Source: JBJXGV01 sp046160485
Lineage (GTDB): Bacteria; Orphanbacterota; Orphanbacteria; JBJXGV01
Length of the DNA stretch: 64,000 nucleotides
Direction of reading: 5' to 3'
NCBI GenBank assembly: GCA_046160485.1
Contig: JBJXGV010000027.1
Location: forward strand, 62,001 to 126,000
Below are positions 16,856 to 24,078 of this stretch, one piece after another (the stretch's first letter is position 1; each line of letters starts with the position of its first letter). The notes under the pieces are model-generated. The model did not search any database. It worked only from the letters and a program-made list of their open reading frames with translations, and was not told the DNA's origin. Position numbers and translations under genes: made by a program.

Positions 16856-17566
16856 ATGTCGTCGTCGAATTCCGGTGCCGCGAACGCGCTGGGGCCCGCC
16901 ATTCAGATTCAGAACCTCGCGAAGAACTACGGCGCGGGGATTAACACGACGCACGCGATCGACGCGTTGACGCTCGACATCGCGCCAGGGGCCTTCGTCG
17001 CGTTGACGGGCCGGAGCGGATCCGGAAAGACGACGCTACTGAATCTCATCGGCGGGCTCGATCGTCCGACGAGCGGAAGCCTGCGCGTCGGCGGCCGCGA
17101 GATCGCACAGCTCTCCGAAGACGAACTCACCCTCTACCGGCGCGACACGGTCGGGTTCGTGTTTCAGTTCTTCCAGCTTCTGCCGACGCTCTGCGTGCTC
17201 GAAAACGTCGCGTTGCCGGCGTGGCTGGCCGGACGCGCGGACCGCGAGCCGCACGCGCGCGAACTCCTTGCACGTGTCGGTCTCGCGGGAAAGGAGCGCT
17301 CGCTGCCGCACGAGCTTTCCGGCGGCGAGCAGCAGCGCGTCGCGATCGCGCGCGCGCTCGTGAACTCGCCCTCGCTTCTGCTCGCCGATGAGCCGACGGG
17401 AAATCTCGATCGCGCGACGGGCGCGAGCATCCTCGCTTTGATACGTGAGATCACGTCGAATCGGGCGATGACGATCGTGATGGTGACGCACAGCGCGGAG
17501 GCGGCGCGCGCGGCGGACCTGATCGTCCCGCTCGCCGACGGAAAACTCGGCTCGGCGACCGCGTGA
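16856..17566 (+). CDS. ABC transporter ATP-binding protein (LolD/MacB type, AttE-like)
   Basis: About 236 residues. Walker A G-R-S-G-S-G-K-T at residues 52-59, Q-loop F-Q-F-F-Q-L-L, signature L-S-G-G-E-Q-Q-R-V, Walker B L-L-L-A-D-E-P-T-G-N-L-D, and a switch histidine in V-T-H-S. This is the subfamily that powers FtsX-like permeases (LolD, MacB). The ATG at 16856 is chosen over an upstream ATG because an aggaagga ribosome site lies about 10 bases before it and the family starts here. The permease GTG overlaps its stop (GTGA), so the two are made together. Confidence 0.93.
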   Translation: MSSSNSGAANALGPAIQIQNLAKNYGAGINTTHAIDALTLDIAPGAFVALTGRSGSGKTTLLNLIGGLDRPTSGSLRVGGREIAQLSEDELTLYRRDTVGFVFQFFQLLPTLCVLENVALPAWLAGRADREPHARELLARVGLAGKERSLPHELSGGEQQRVAIARALVNSPSLLLADEPTGNLDRATGASILALIREITSNRAMTIVMVTHSAEAARAADLIVPLADGKLGSATA

Positions 17567-20148
17567 GCGCGCGGGCGCGTCTCTTCCGCGCGCTCGTCGC
17601 GCGCCACCTCTCGGGGCATCGCGCCCGTACGGCGCTCACAGTGCTCGGCGTCGCGCTCGGAGTCGCCGTCGTCGTCGCGATCAACGCGTCGTCGCGGGTC
17701 GCGCTCGAGGCGTTCGCACAGAGCGCGGATGCGATCGCCGGGGACGCACGCCTTCGCGTTCGCGTCGACGGCGTCGATCTGGGCGAACGTGCACTCGAAA
17801 CGCTCTCGCCGCTCTGGGAGGACGCGCGGCTCGACCCCGCGCTGTTCGAGCGAGGGCACATCGGCACGCCCGACGGCGAGAGCATCGAGATTCTCGGAAT
17901 CAACATGCTCGCGGACGCGCGCCTTGCCGCCGCGGAGCCCTTGTCAGCGGACAACGCCGCGTTCGACGCGTCGGCGAACGGCGCGTTCCTCGATCGCTTT
18001 CTCGATCCGCGTGCAGTGATTGTCGGCCGGCGCTTCGCCGCGCGGCTCGGCGTCGAAGCGGGCGACTCGATCGCGTTCCACTGGGGTTCGCAGCAGGCGG
18101 CGCTTCACGTACGCGGCGTCTTTCCCGACTCGGGAGCGTTCCTCGCGTTCGGCGGCAACATCGCCGTCATGGACATCGCGGCGTTCCAGACGACGCTCGG
18201 CCGCGCAGGGCGGCTCTCGTGGATCGACATCACGCCGCGCGACGGCGTCGCGATCGAACACGTGGAAACACGCGCGCGCGCGCTTCTCGGCGACGGCTAT
18301 GTGATCGAACCGCCGGGCGCGGCAGCGGGACGCCTTGCCAAGATGGTGAGCGCGTACCGGATGAATCTCCTGGCGCTCGGGGGAATCGCCGCGCTCGTCG
18401 GCCTCTTCCTCGTCTACAACACAATCTCGTCGTCGATTCTCTCGCGACGCGAAGAGATCGCCGTATTGCGCGCGCTCGGAGCGACGCGCCGGCAGGTCGC
18501 GTGGATTCTTGCGGGCGAATCGGCGCTTGTCGGCGTTGCGGGTTCGATCGCGGGCCTGTTTCTCTCAGCGGTTCTTGCTCGCGGCACCGTCGCGGCGGTT
18601 TCGGCGACGATCTATCGCGTCTACGGCGCCGTCCGCCCGGAGATGCCCACGCTCACGGGACGCGACGCACTCATTGCAATCGTGCTCGGCGTGACGCTAT
18701 CGATCGTCGCCTCGATCGAGCCTCTTCTGCTCGCGTTTCGTGTCCGGCCGCTCGAGTTTCTTCGCGAGCGGCGCCCATCGAGGTCGCCGCGGCGTTACCG
18801 CGCCGCGCTCGCCGGCGTCGCGACGATTCTCCTCGCCGCGGCGGCCACGCGCGCGAATCCGATCGGCGGCGCGCCCCTCTTCGGCTATCTCTCCGCGCTG
18901 CTTCTGCTCGTCGGGTTGAGTCTCTGCCTGCCGGCGATGCTCTTCGCACTCGCCGGTCTGGCGGGAGTTCTCTCACGGCGCGTTCTCTCCGTTTCGGGCC
19001 GCGTCGCGGCCGCCGCGATCGGAGCCTCCGTCGGGCGCCACGCCGTTGCCGCGGCCGCACTCATGGTCGCGATCGGGATGGTCGTCGGCATGGCGATTCT
19101 CGTCGAGAGTTTCGAACACACGATTCTCGCGTGGGCGCGGCAGTCGCTGCGCGCCGACTTGTGGGTCGAGCCCGCCGCGCGCACGCCCGGCACGCTCGAG
19201 GGGACGTTCGACGCGCGCGTGGCCGATCGCGTCGCCGCGCTTCCATCCGTCGAAGCGGTGGATTCGTTCCGCGGAATCCAAGTCGTCGTCGAAGGCGGGC
19301 CTGTGACGATCGGCGCGGGCGACGTGCGCGTGCTGGCCGCACGCGGCGAACTTCCGATGCTCGGCGGCGAGAGCGCCGCCGCGGTTCTGCCGCGCCTCGC
19401 CGGCGCCGATCGCATCGTCGCGTCCGAACCGTTCGCGCTCAAGCGCGGCGCGCGGCGCGGCGACGTCGTGCGTATCCCGACACCGCGCGGCGAAATCCCG
19501 TTCATCATCGAAGGCATCTATCGCGACTACTCGTCGGACCGCGGCTACCTCGTCATGGACCGCGCACGGTTCGTCGAATACTTCGGCGACGAATCGATCT
19601 CGACGATCGCGGTCTACTTGAAAGCAGGCGCCGACCTCGACTCCGCGCGTACGGCGATCATCGACGCGACGAGCGGCGAAGCGCATCTGAAGGTGTTCTC
19701 GACCGGCACGATTCGAAAGCAGATCGAACGCACGCTGCGCGGCACGTTCGCGCTGACGTACGCGCTCACCGCGATCGGACTCGTCGTCGCGATGCTCGCC
19801 GTCTCGACGACGCTCGCGATCGTCGCGATCGAAGACCGCCGCACGATCGGCGTACTCAAGGCTCTCGGCGCAGGCCGCCGCCAGATCCTGCGCATGACAC
19901 TCGCGCAGGCGCTGCTGCTCGGCGTGTTCGGGAGCGCGAGCGGCCTTGCGGCCGGCTTCGCGCTCGCGTGGATTCTCGTCTACGTGATCAACCTGCAATC
20001 CTTCGGCTGGGCGCTTTCGTACTCGGTGCCGTGGCCGGGCCTCGTCGCGCTCGCGGCCGGCGTCCCGGTCGTCGCCGGTATTGCCGGGTACTTCCCGGCG
20101 CGTCGCGCGGCGCTCACCTCGCCGCGACTGGCGATGTCGCGTGATTAG
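17563..20148 (+). CDS. FtsX-like ABC transporter permease
   Basis: 861 residues. It has an N-terminal membrane helix (residues about 18-38), a large extracytoplasmic domain, then three helices with the FtsX pattern (R-R-E-E-I-A-V-L-R-A-L-G-A-T-R-R-Q at about 300). A second set of helices follows, a second periplasmic domain, and a final FtsX block (E-D-R-R-T-I-G-V-L-K-A-L-G-A-G-R-R-Q). This two-FtsX layout (about 8-10 helices) is known for lipoprotein or lipid exporters and for AttF/AttG-type permeases. GTG start in a GTGA overlap with the ATPase; its stop overlaps the next gene. It works in the inner membrane; the cargo is unknown. Confidence 0.92.
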   Translation: MSARARLFRALVARHLSGHRARTALTVLGVALGVAVVVAINASSRVALEAFAQSADAIAGDARLRVRVDGVDLGERALETLSPLWEDARLDPALFERGHIGTPDGESIEILGINMLADARLAAAEPLSADNAAFDASANGAFLDRFLDPRAVIVGRRFAARLGVEAGDSIAFHWGSQQAALHVRGVFPDSGAFLAFGGNIAVMDIAAFQTTLGRAGRLSWIDITPRDGVAIEHVETRARALLGDGYVIEPPGAAAGRLAKMVSAYRMNLLALGGIAALVGLFLVYNTISSSILSRREEIAVLRALGATRRQVAWILAGESALVGVAGSIAGLFLSAVLARGTVAAVSATIYRVYGAVRPEMPTLTGRDALIAIVLGVTLSIVASIEPLLLAFRVRPLEFLRERRPSRSPRRYRAALAGVATILLAAAATRANPIGGAPLFGYLSALLLLVGLSLCLPAMLFALAGLAGVLSRRVLSVSGRVAAAAIGASVGRHAVAAAALMVAIGMVVGMAILVESFEHTILAWARQSLRADLWVEPAARTPGTLEGTFDARVADRVAALPSVEAVDSFRGIQVVVEGGPVTIGAGDVRVLAARGELPMLGGESAAAVLPRLAGADRIVASEPFALKRGARRGDVVRIPTPRGEIPFIIEGIYRDYSSDRGYLVMDRARFVEYFGDESISTIAVYLKAGADLDSARTAIIDATSGEAHLKVFSTGTIRKQIERTLRGTFALTYALTAIGLVVAMLAVSTTLAIVAIEDRRTIGVLKALGAGRRQILRMTLAQALLLGVFGSASGLAAGFALAWILVYVINLQSFGWALSYSVPWPGLVALAAGVPVVAGIAGYFPARRAALTSPRLAMSRD

Positions 20149-21337
20149 GCGCGCGGCGGACATTGCGCAACACGGGCGCGCGGCCACGTTCGCGTGCGGT
20201 GCGGCCGTCATACTCACTCTCGTCGGCGCGGTCCTTCTTCACGCACGCGAATGGCGGCGCGCGGCCCCGGGCTACGAGTACGCGTTTCCGCGCGACCACG
20301 GCGCGCACGCCGAGTTCGCGAGCGAATGGTGGTACTACACGGGCCACCTCACCGCGAGCGACGGACGCCGCTTCGGCTACCAGCTCACGTTCTTTCGCGT
20401 CGGCGTCGGCGCGCCGCCCGATTCCGCGCCCCGCGACGACGCACGCGGCGCGACCGAGGAGGGCGACGCCGGCTCGACGAACGCGAGCCCCGCGCCGGTC
20501 AGCGCGTGGCGCGCCGGCGAACTCCTCTTCGCGCACTTCGCCATATCCGACCTCGACGCGAAGAAACACGCCATGAGCGAGCGGCGCAACCGCCGCGGCC
20601 CCGGCACGGCAGGCGCCGCATCGGACTCGCTCGCGGTTTTCGTCGAAGACTGGTCGGTGCGCGCGGAATCCGGCGGGCATCGCCTGCGAGCGCGCGGCGG
20701 CGGATACGCGATCGACCTACTCGCCACTCCCGCGCGGCCGCCGGTCATCCACGGCAAGGATGGCGTAAGCCGCAAGTCGCGCGAGGGCTCGAACGGCTCG
20801 CACTACGTCTCGATCACGCGCTTGACGACCACGGGCACTCTCACCGACGGCTCGAATGCGATGCCCGTGGAAGGAAGTTCGTGGATGGATCACGAGTTCG
20901 GCAGCGATCAGCTTCTCGCCGGCCAAACGGGTTGGGATTGGATGGGGCTTTCGCTCGACGACGGCTCCGATCTCATGCTCTACCGTCTTCGCGGAGCGGG
21001 AGCGCCATTCCTCCAAGGGACGATCGTCCCCGCGGAGGGCGCGCCGATCCATCTCGACGAGAATGAGATCGAAATGATTCCTCTCGAAGAATGGGCGAGC
21101 GCGGGGAGCGGCGCGCGATATCCCGTACGATGGAGCGTTGGCATTCCTCGCCGCGGGCTTTCGATCGACGTGCGCGCGCGATTCGACGCACAGGAACTCA
21201 CGACGCAGAAGAGCACAGGCGTCACGTACTGGGAAGGAAGCGTCGGCGTGCGCGGCGAGTCGTCGGGGCGCGCCGTCACCGGCGAGGGCTACTTGGAGAT
21301 GACCGGATACGCGGGCGCGTTCGACGCGAAGATATAG
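20141..21337 (+). CDS. AttH/CrtC-like lipocalin-family protein
   Basis: About 398 residues, GTG start at 20141 overlapping the permease stop by 8 bases. A hydrophobic segment (residues about 15-35) anchors or exports it. The body matches the AttH/CrtC lipocalin-like family: H-A-E-F-A-S-E-W-W-Y-Y-T-G-H-L, then Y-Q-L-T-F-F-R, H-F-A-I-S-D, S-W-M-D-H-E-F-G-S-D-Q-L and G-W-D-W-M-G-L-S-L-D-D-G. CrtC itself hydrates carotenoids, but this gene order (ATPase, FtsX permease, AttH) is the well-known AttEFGH-like transport module, so a periplasmic partner that handles a lipophilic molecule is more likely than carotenoid chemistry. Family call firm; role inferred. Confidence 0.87.
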   Translation: MIRRAADIAQHGRAATFACGAAVILTLVGAVLLHAREWRRAAPGYEYAFPRDHGAHAEFASEWWYYTGHLTASDGRRFGYQLTFFRVGVGAPPDSAPRDDARGATEEGDAGSTNASPAPVSAWRAGELLFAHFAISDLDAKKHAMSERRNRRGPGTAGAASDSLAVFVEDWSVRAESGGHRLRARGGGYAIDLLATPARPPVIHGKDGVSRKSREGSNGSHYVSITRLTTTGTLTDGSNAMPVEGSSWMDHEFGSDQLLAGQTGWDWMGLSLDDGSDLMLYRLRGAGAPFLQGTIVPAEGAPIHLDENEIEMIPLEEWASAGSGARYPVRWSVGIPRRGLSIDVRARFDAQELTTQKSTGVTYWEGSVGVRGESSGRAVTGEGYLEMTGYAGAFDAKI

Positions 21338-21388
21338 ATCCGTGTCGGCACGCACCAGGATTTCGCGCCGCCGCAAGAGCGGACACGA

Positions 21389-21394
21389 TACAAT
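21389..21394 (+). promoter_or_regulatory. Possible -10 box for the selenoprotein gene
   Basis: TACAAT (5 of 6) preceded by GA. No good -35 box at 16-18 bases. It suggests that the selenoprotein gene is transcribed separately from the AttH-like gene 85 bases upstream. Confidence 0.35.
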
Positions 21395-21405
21395 GCCCCG
21401 CACCC

Positions 21406-21413
21406 AGAGGAGG
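21406..21413 (+). promoter_or_regulatory. Ribosome binding site deciding the selenoprotein start
   Basis: AGAGGAGG ends 8 bases before the ATG at 21422. The ATG just after the UGA (21461) has no such site, so translation should begin at 21422 and must read the UGA. Confidence 0.75.
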
Positions 21414-21421
21414 TTCTCAAG

Positions 21422-21769
21422 ATGAAGACGATCGACTGGAGCTATCACCGGCCCGGCTGAATGAGCTGCGCGAAGACGCAAGGGTTCCTTGCGCAAAAGA
21501 AACTTGCCGTGCGCGAAGAGGTGAACGCGAAGAAGACTCCGATCGCGCAGGCGAAATCCCTCGAGGTGCTGAAAGGAGTCGACGAGATCTACGTGAGCAA
21601 GGGGAAGAAAGTCATTCACGTCGACTTGCGGACAGCGCGGCCATCGCGCGACGAGATGCTCGCGCTGCTTCTCGGGCCGACCGGCAACCTCCGAGCCCCG
21701 ACACTCCGCATTGGCAAGACGCTCGTCGTCGGTTTCAACGAAGAGGCCTACGCGAAGGTGCTGCGCTAA
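21422..21769 (+). CDS. Probable selenoprotein: ArsC/thioredoxin-fold protein with U-x-x-C
   Basis: 115 residues if the in-frame UGA at 21458-21460 is read as selenocysteine (residue 13). Upstream codons give M-K-T-I-D-W-S-Y-H-R-P-G, then U-M-S-C and A-K-T-Q-G-F-L. This is the ArsC/Spx-like, thioredoxin-fold layout in which a C-x-x-C pair is expected, with U replacing the first Cys. The C-terminus G-P-T-G-N-L-R-A-P-T-L-R-I-G-K-T-L-V-V-G-F supplies the cis-proline loop and last strand. A hairpin matching a bacterial SECIS element follows the UGA (21477-21493). The ribosome site lies before 21422. Likely a small cytosolic thiol/selenol reductase; partner unknown. The stop overlaps the next start (TAATG). 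An alternative is a real stop from sequence error or decay. Confidence 0.85.
21477..21493 (+). promoter_or_regulatory. SECIS-like hairpin downstream of UGA
   Basis: CGCAAGG (21477-21483) pairs perfectly with CCTTGCG (21487-21493), loop GTT. The loop begins with G and lies 23 bases after the UGA. Both fit the general bacterial SECIS pattern (a G among the first loop bases, loop roughly 16-37 bases from the UGA). It would recruit SelB with Sec-tRNA. Confidence 0.75.
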
Positions 21770-22728
21770 TGGCCCATTCCTCGCAACGAATCCGTGTCGG
21801 CATCTCGAGCTGCCTTCTCGGCGAAGAAGTGCGCTTCGACGGTGGACACAAGCGCGATCGCTACATCACGGACACGCTCGGCGGAGTCGTCGAATGGACG
21901 GCCGTCTGCCCGGAGCTGGAGATGGGGCTTGGCGTGCCGCGTCCATCGCTGCGACTCGTCGGCGATCCGGCGTCGCCGCGGCTCGTGTTTCGCAAGAGCG
22001 GCGAGGACCAGACGTCGCTCATGGAGAAGTGGACGGCCCCGAGGCTCAACGCACTCGCGAGCGCCGATCTCTCCGGCTACATCCTGAAGAGCAAGTCGCC
22101 CAGTTGCGGAATGGAACGGCTTCCCGTCTACGGAGAAGACGGCTCCGTGCGCAAGACGGGAGTCGGACTCTTCGCGCGGCGGCTCCTCGAAAAAATGCCG
22201 CTCTTGCCGGTCGAGGAAGAGGGCCGGCTCAACGATCTCGAAATCCGCGAGAATTTCATCGAGCGCGTCTTCGCGTATCGCCGTTGGCAGGACCTCGTCG
22301 AAGCCGGCTTCACGCGCGCGCGGCTCGTCGCGTTCCACACCGTTCACAAATATCTGCTGATGGCGCACAGTCCGTCGGGGTTGAGCGAACTGGGGCGAGT
22401 CGTGGCGCACGCCGCGGATCTGACCGCCGCGCAGCTCCGCGATCGCTACGTTGCGCTCTTCATGCAGGCGCTGGCCGTGAAGGCGACACGCAAGAAGCAC
22501 ACGAACGTCATGCATCACCTGCTCGGCTACCTCAAGCGCGACCTCGATGCGCAGGACAAGACCGAGCTTCTCGGCCTGATCGAGGACTACCACGCGGGGC
22601 GCGCGCCGCTCATCGCGCCGATCACTCTTCTGCGGCACCACATCGGGCGGCGGGAAATCCCCTATCTGCGCGAGCAGATCTATCTCAATCCGGACCCGAG
22701 GGAAATCAACCTTCGGAACCACGTGTAA
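21769..22728 (+). CDS. DUF523-DUF1722 (YbgA-like) fusion protein
   Basis: 319 residues. The start ATG overlaps the selenoprotein stop in TAATG, so it is translationally coupled. The N-terminal half (residues about 8-155) is DUF523: V-G-I-S-S-C-L-L-G-E-E-V-R-F-D-G-G-H-K-R-D, V-C-P-E-L-E-M-G-L-G-V-P-R and K-S-K-S-P-S-C-G-M. Its three conserved cysteines could bind metal or act in redox chemistry. The C-terminal half (about 170-310) is DUF1722/YbgA: F-A-Y-R-R-W, H-T-V-H-K-Y-L-L-M-A-H-S and L-R-H-H-I. Both domains occur fused in many bacteria; the function is not established, although the family has been linked to 2-thiouracil breakdown and to photolyase neighbourhoods. Next comes dtd. Confidence 0.88.
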   Translation: MAHSSQRIRVGISSCLLGEEVRFDGGHKRDRYITDTLGGVVEWTAVCPELEMGLGVPRPSLRLVGDPASPRLVFRKSGEDQTSLMEKWTAPRLNALASADLSGYILKSKSPSCGMERLPVYGEDGSVRKTGVGLFARRLLEKMPLLPVEEEGRLNDLEIRENFIERVFAYRRWQDLVEAGFTRARLVAFHTVHKYLLMAHSPSGLSELGRVVAHAADLTAAQLRDRYVALFMQALAVKATRKKHTNVMHHLLGYLKRDLDAQDKTELLGLIEDYHAGRAPLIAPITLLRHHIGRREIPYLREQIYLNPDPREINLRNHV

Positions 22729-22730
22729 CG

Positions 22731-23165
22731 GTGCGGTGCGTCGTGCAGCGCGTGCGCGAAGCGCGCGTCCTCGTAGACGGCACGGTCGTCGGCGCGGTGT
22801 CGCGGGGTACGTGCGCGCTCGTCGGCGTCGCGGCCGGCGACACGCGCGACGACGCCGCGTTCATCGCGCGCAAGATCGCGAGCCTTCGAATCTTCGATGA
22901 GGAACGCGATCTGCTCGAGACCGGCGGCGAGGCGCTCGTCGTGAGCCAGTTCACTCTGCTCGGCGACGCGCGCAAGGGCCGGCGCCCGAGCTGGATCGAC
23001 GCCGCGCGCCCCGAGGCCGCGGCGCCCCTCGTCGACGCGGTGTGCGAGGAGATGCGTGCGCTCGGCGTGCGGGTCGCCACCGGCGTCTTCGGCGCCGACA
23101 TGCTCGTCGAGATCGCCAACGACGGTCCGTTCACGGTGCTTCTCGACAGCAAGAAGCTGTTCTAG
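22731..23165 (+). CDS. dtd: D-aminoacyl-tRNA deacylase
   Basis: Removes D-amino acids (and Gly from tRNA-Ala) from mischarged tRNA. 144 residues, the family length. The GTG at 22731, 3 bases after the DUF523 stop, gives the classic beginning R-C-V-V-Q-R-V-R-E-A-R-V. The family motifs S-Q-F-T-L-L-G-D and N-D-G-P-F-T-V-L-L-D-S are present; the second holds the Gly-cisPro motif that rejects L-aminoacyl ends. Last gene before a promoter for the bacilliredoxin. Confidence 0.95.
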   Translation: MRCVVQRVREARVLVDGTVVGAVSRGTCALVGVAAGDTRDDAAFIARKIASLRIFDEERDLLETGGEALVVSQFTLLGDARKGRRPSWIDAARPEAAAPLVDAVCEEMRALGVRVATGVFGADMLVEIANDGPFTVLLDSKKLF

Positions 23166-23186
23166 AAATTTCGCGCGCCGCAGGGA

Positions 23187-23215
23187 TTGCCCGAAACGCG
23201 AAGCGCGCCTACTAT
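23187..23215 (+). promoter_or_regulatory. Predicted sigma-70 promoter for the bacilliredoxin gene
   Basis: TTGCCC at 23187-23192 and TACTAT at 23210-23215 with a 17-base spacer, in the 97-base gap after dtd. Confidence 0.6.
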
Positions 23216-23262
23216 GCGAGATCAATTCCAAATAGCGTCTGAGTCAAGCCATGGAGGATGAC

Positions 23263-23691
23263 ATGCCGTACGATCCGATGCTCGTTCAGCCGATGCGCGA
23301 CGATCTCACGCGCGCCGGCGTCAAAGAACTCACGACCGCTGCCGAAGTCGAGCAGTTCATGTCGCAGACCGACGGGACCACGCTTATCGTCGTGAATTCC
23401 GTCTGCGGATGCGCGGCCGGCATGGCGCGTCCGGGCGTGAAGCTCGCGCTTCAGCACGCGCACCGGCCCGACCGCGTCGCCACCGTTTTCGCGGGACAAG
23501 ACACGGACGCGACGAAAGCCGTGCGCGGCTACTTCGCCGACTTTCCGCCGAGCAGTCCGTCGTTCGCGCTCTTCAAGAATGGCGAGGTCGTCCATTTCAT
23601 CCCGCGTCACTGGATCGAGGGGCGCAACGCGGAGAGTGTCGCCGCCGATCTGACGACCGCGTTCGACAAATTCTGCGCGGCCGCGCGCTAG
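23263..23691 (+). CDS. BrxA/BrxB-family bacilliredoxin (DUF1094/YphP)
   Basis: 142 residues. Thioredoxin-fold protein with the family's C-G-C active site (V-N-S-V-C-G-C-A-A-G) near residues 48-50 and the opening Y-D-P-M-L-V-Q-P-M-R. In Firmicutes these proteins remove bacillithiol from proteins. Whether this organism makes bacillithiol is not shown by the window, so here it is better seen as a thiol-disulfide or protein de-thiolation enzyme. The ATG at 23263 is preferred because GGAGG lies 7 bases upstream; an ATG at 23251 would add four residues. It follows its own promoter and may be co-transcribed with the next small gene. Confidence 0.9.
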   Translation: MPYDPMLVQPMRDDLTRAGVKELTTAAEVEQFMSQTDGTTLIVVNSVCGCAAGMARPGVKLALQHAHRPDRVATVFAGQDTDATKAVRGYFADFPPSSPSFALFKNGEVVHFIPRHWIEGRNAESVAADLTTAFDKFCAAAR

Positions 23692-23731
23692 CGCCGCGCG
23701 CGAAGCTCGCCACGAGGGGACGAAACCAACG

Positions 23732-24013
23732 ATGGGAACGTTTCACGACAACAAGAACGAGTTGCACGGCATCACCGTCGTCGTCGACACGAACGGCCCG
23801 CGCGTTTTCATCGGCCGCTGCGACGACATCGACGAACGCGGCGTGATCCTAAACGATGCGGACGTGCACGAAGACGGCCAGGGTGGCCGCTCGAAGCAAG
23901 AGTTCATCCGGCGCGCGGCGAGCTTCGGCATCTGGAAGAAGTTCGAGCGCATCGTCGTCCCGAGCGCCGAGGTCGTTTCGGTGCAGCGTCTCGGCGATCT
24001 CCCCCGCGAGTAG
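23732..24013 (+). CDS. Small conserved-looking hypothetical protein
   Basis: 93 residues, soluble, no signal peptide. It contains beta-strand-like stretches (G-I-T-V-V-V-D-T, R-V-F-I-G-R-C-D-D-I-D, G-V-I-L-N-D-A-D-V), a basic helix (R-S-K-Q-E-F-I-R-R-A-A) and a final V-V-P-S-A-E-V-V-S-V-Q-R-L. The pattern of a small barrel (SH3/Sm-like) with a phrase like 'R-C-D-D-I-D-E-R-G-V-I-L' is suggestive but I do not recognise a family. A GAGGGGA site lies about 10 bases upstream. It follows the bacilliredoxin by 40 bases, probably in the same transcript. Confidence 0.7.
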   Translation: MGTFHDNKNELHGITVVVDTNGPRVFIGRCDDIDERGVILNDADVHEDGQGGRSKQEFIRRAASFGIWKKFERIVVPSAEVVSVQRLGDLPRE

Positions 24014-24078
24014 CGCGCGAAACGAATCCGCACCGAAAAAACGAATCGGCGCGTCGGTGAGGTCACGCGCGTCGGGTC

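Noticed and set aside
18219..20144. 641-codon plus frame inside the permease
   Set aside because: Arg-rich frame-shifted shadow of the FtsX-like permease.
21461..21769. Starting the ArsC-like gene at the ATG after the UGA
   Set aside because: No ribosome site before it, and it would delete the first strand and the first active-site residue of the fold.
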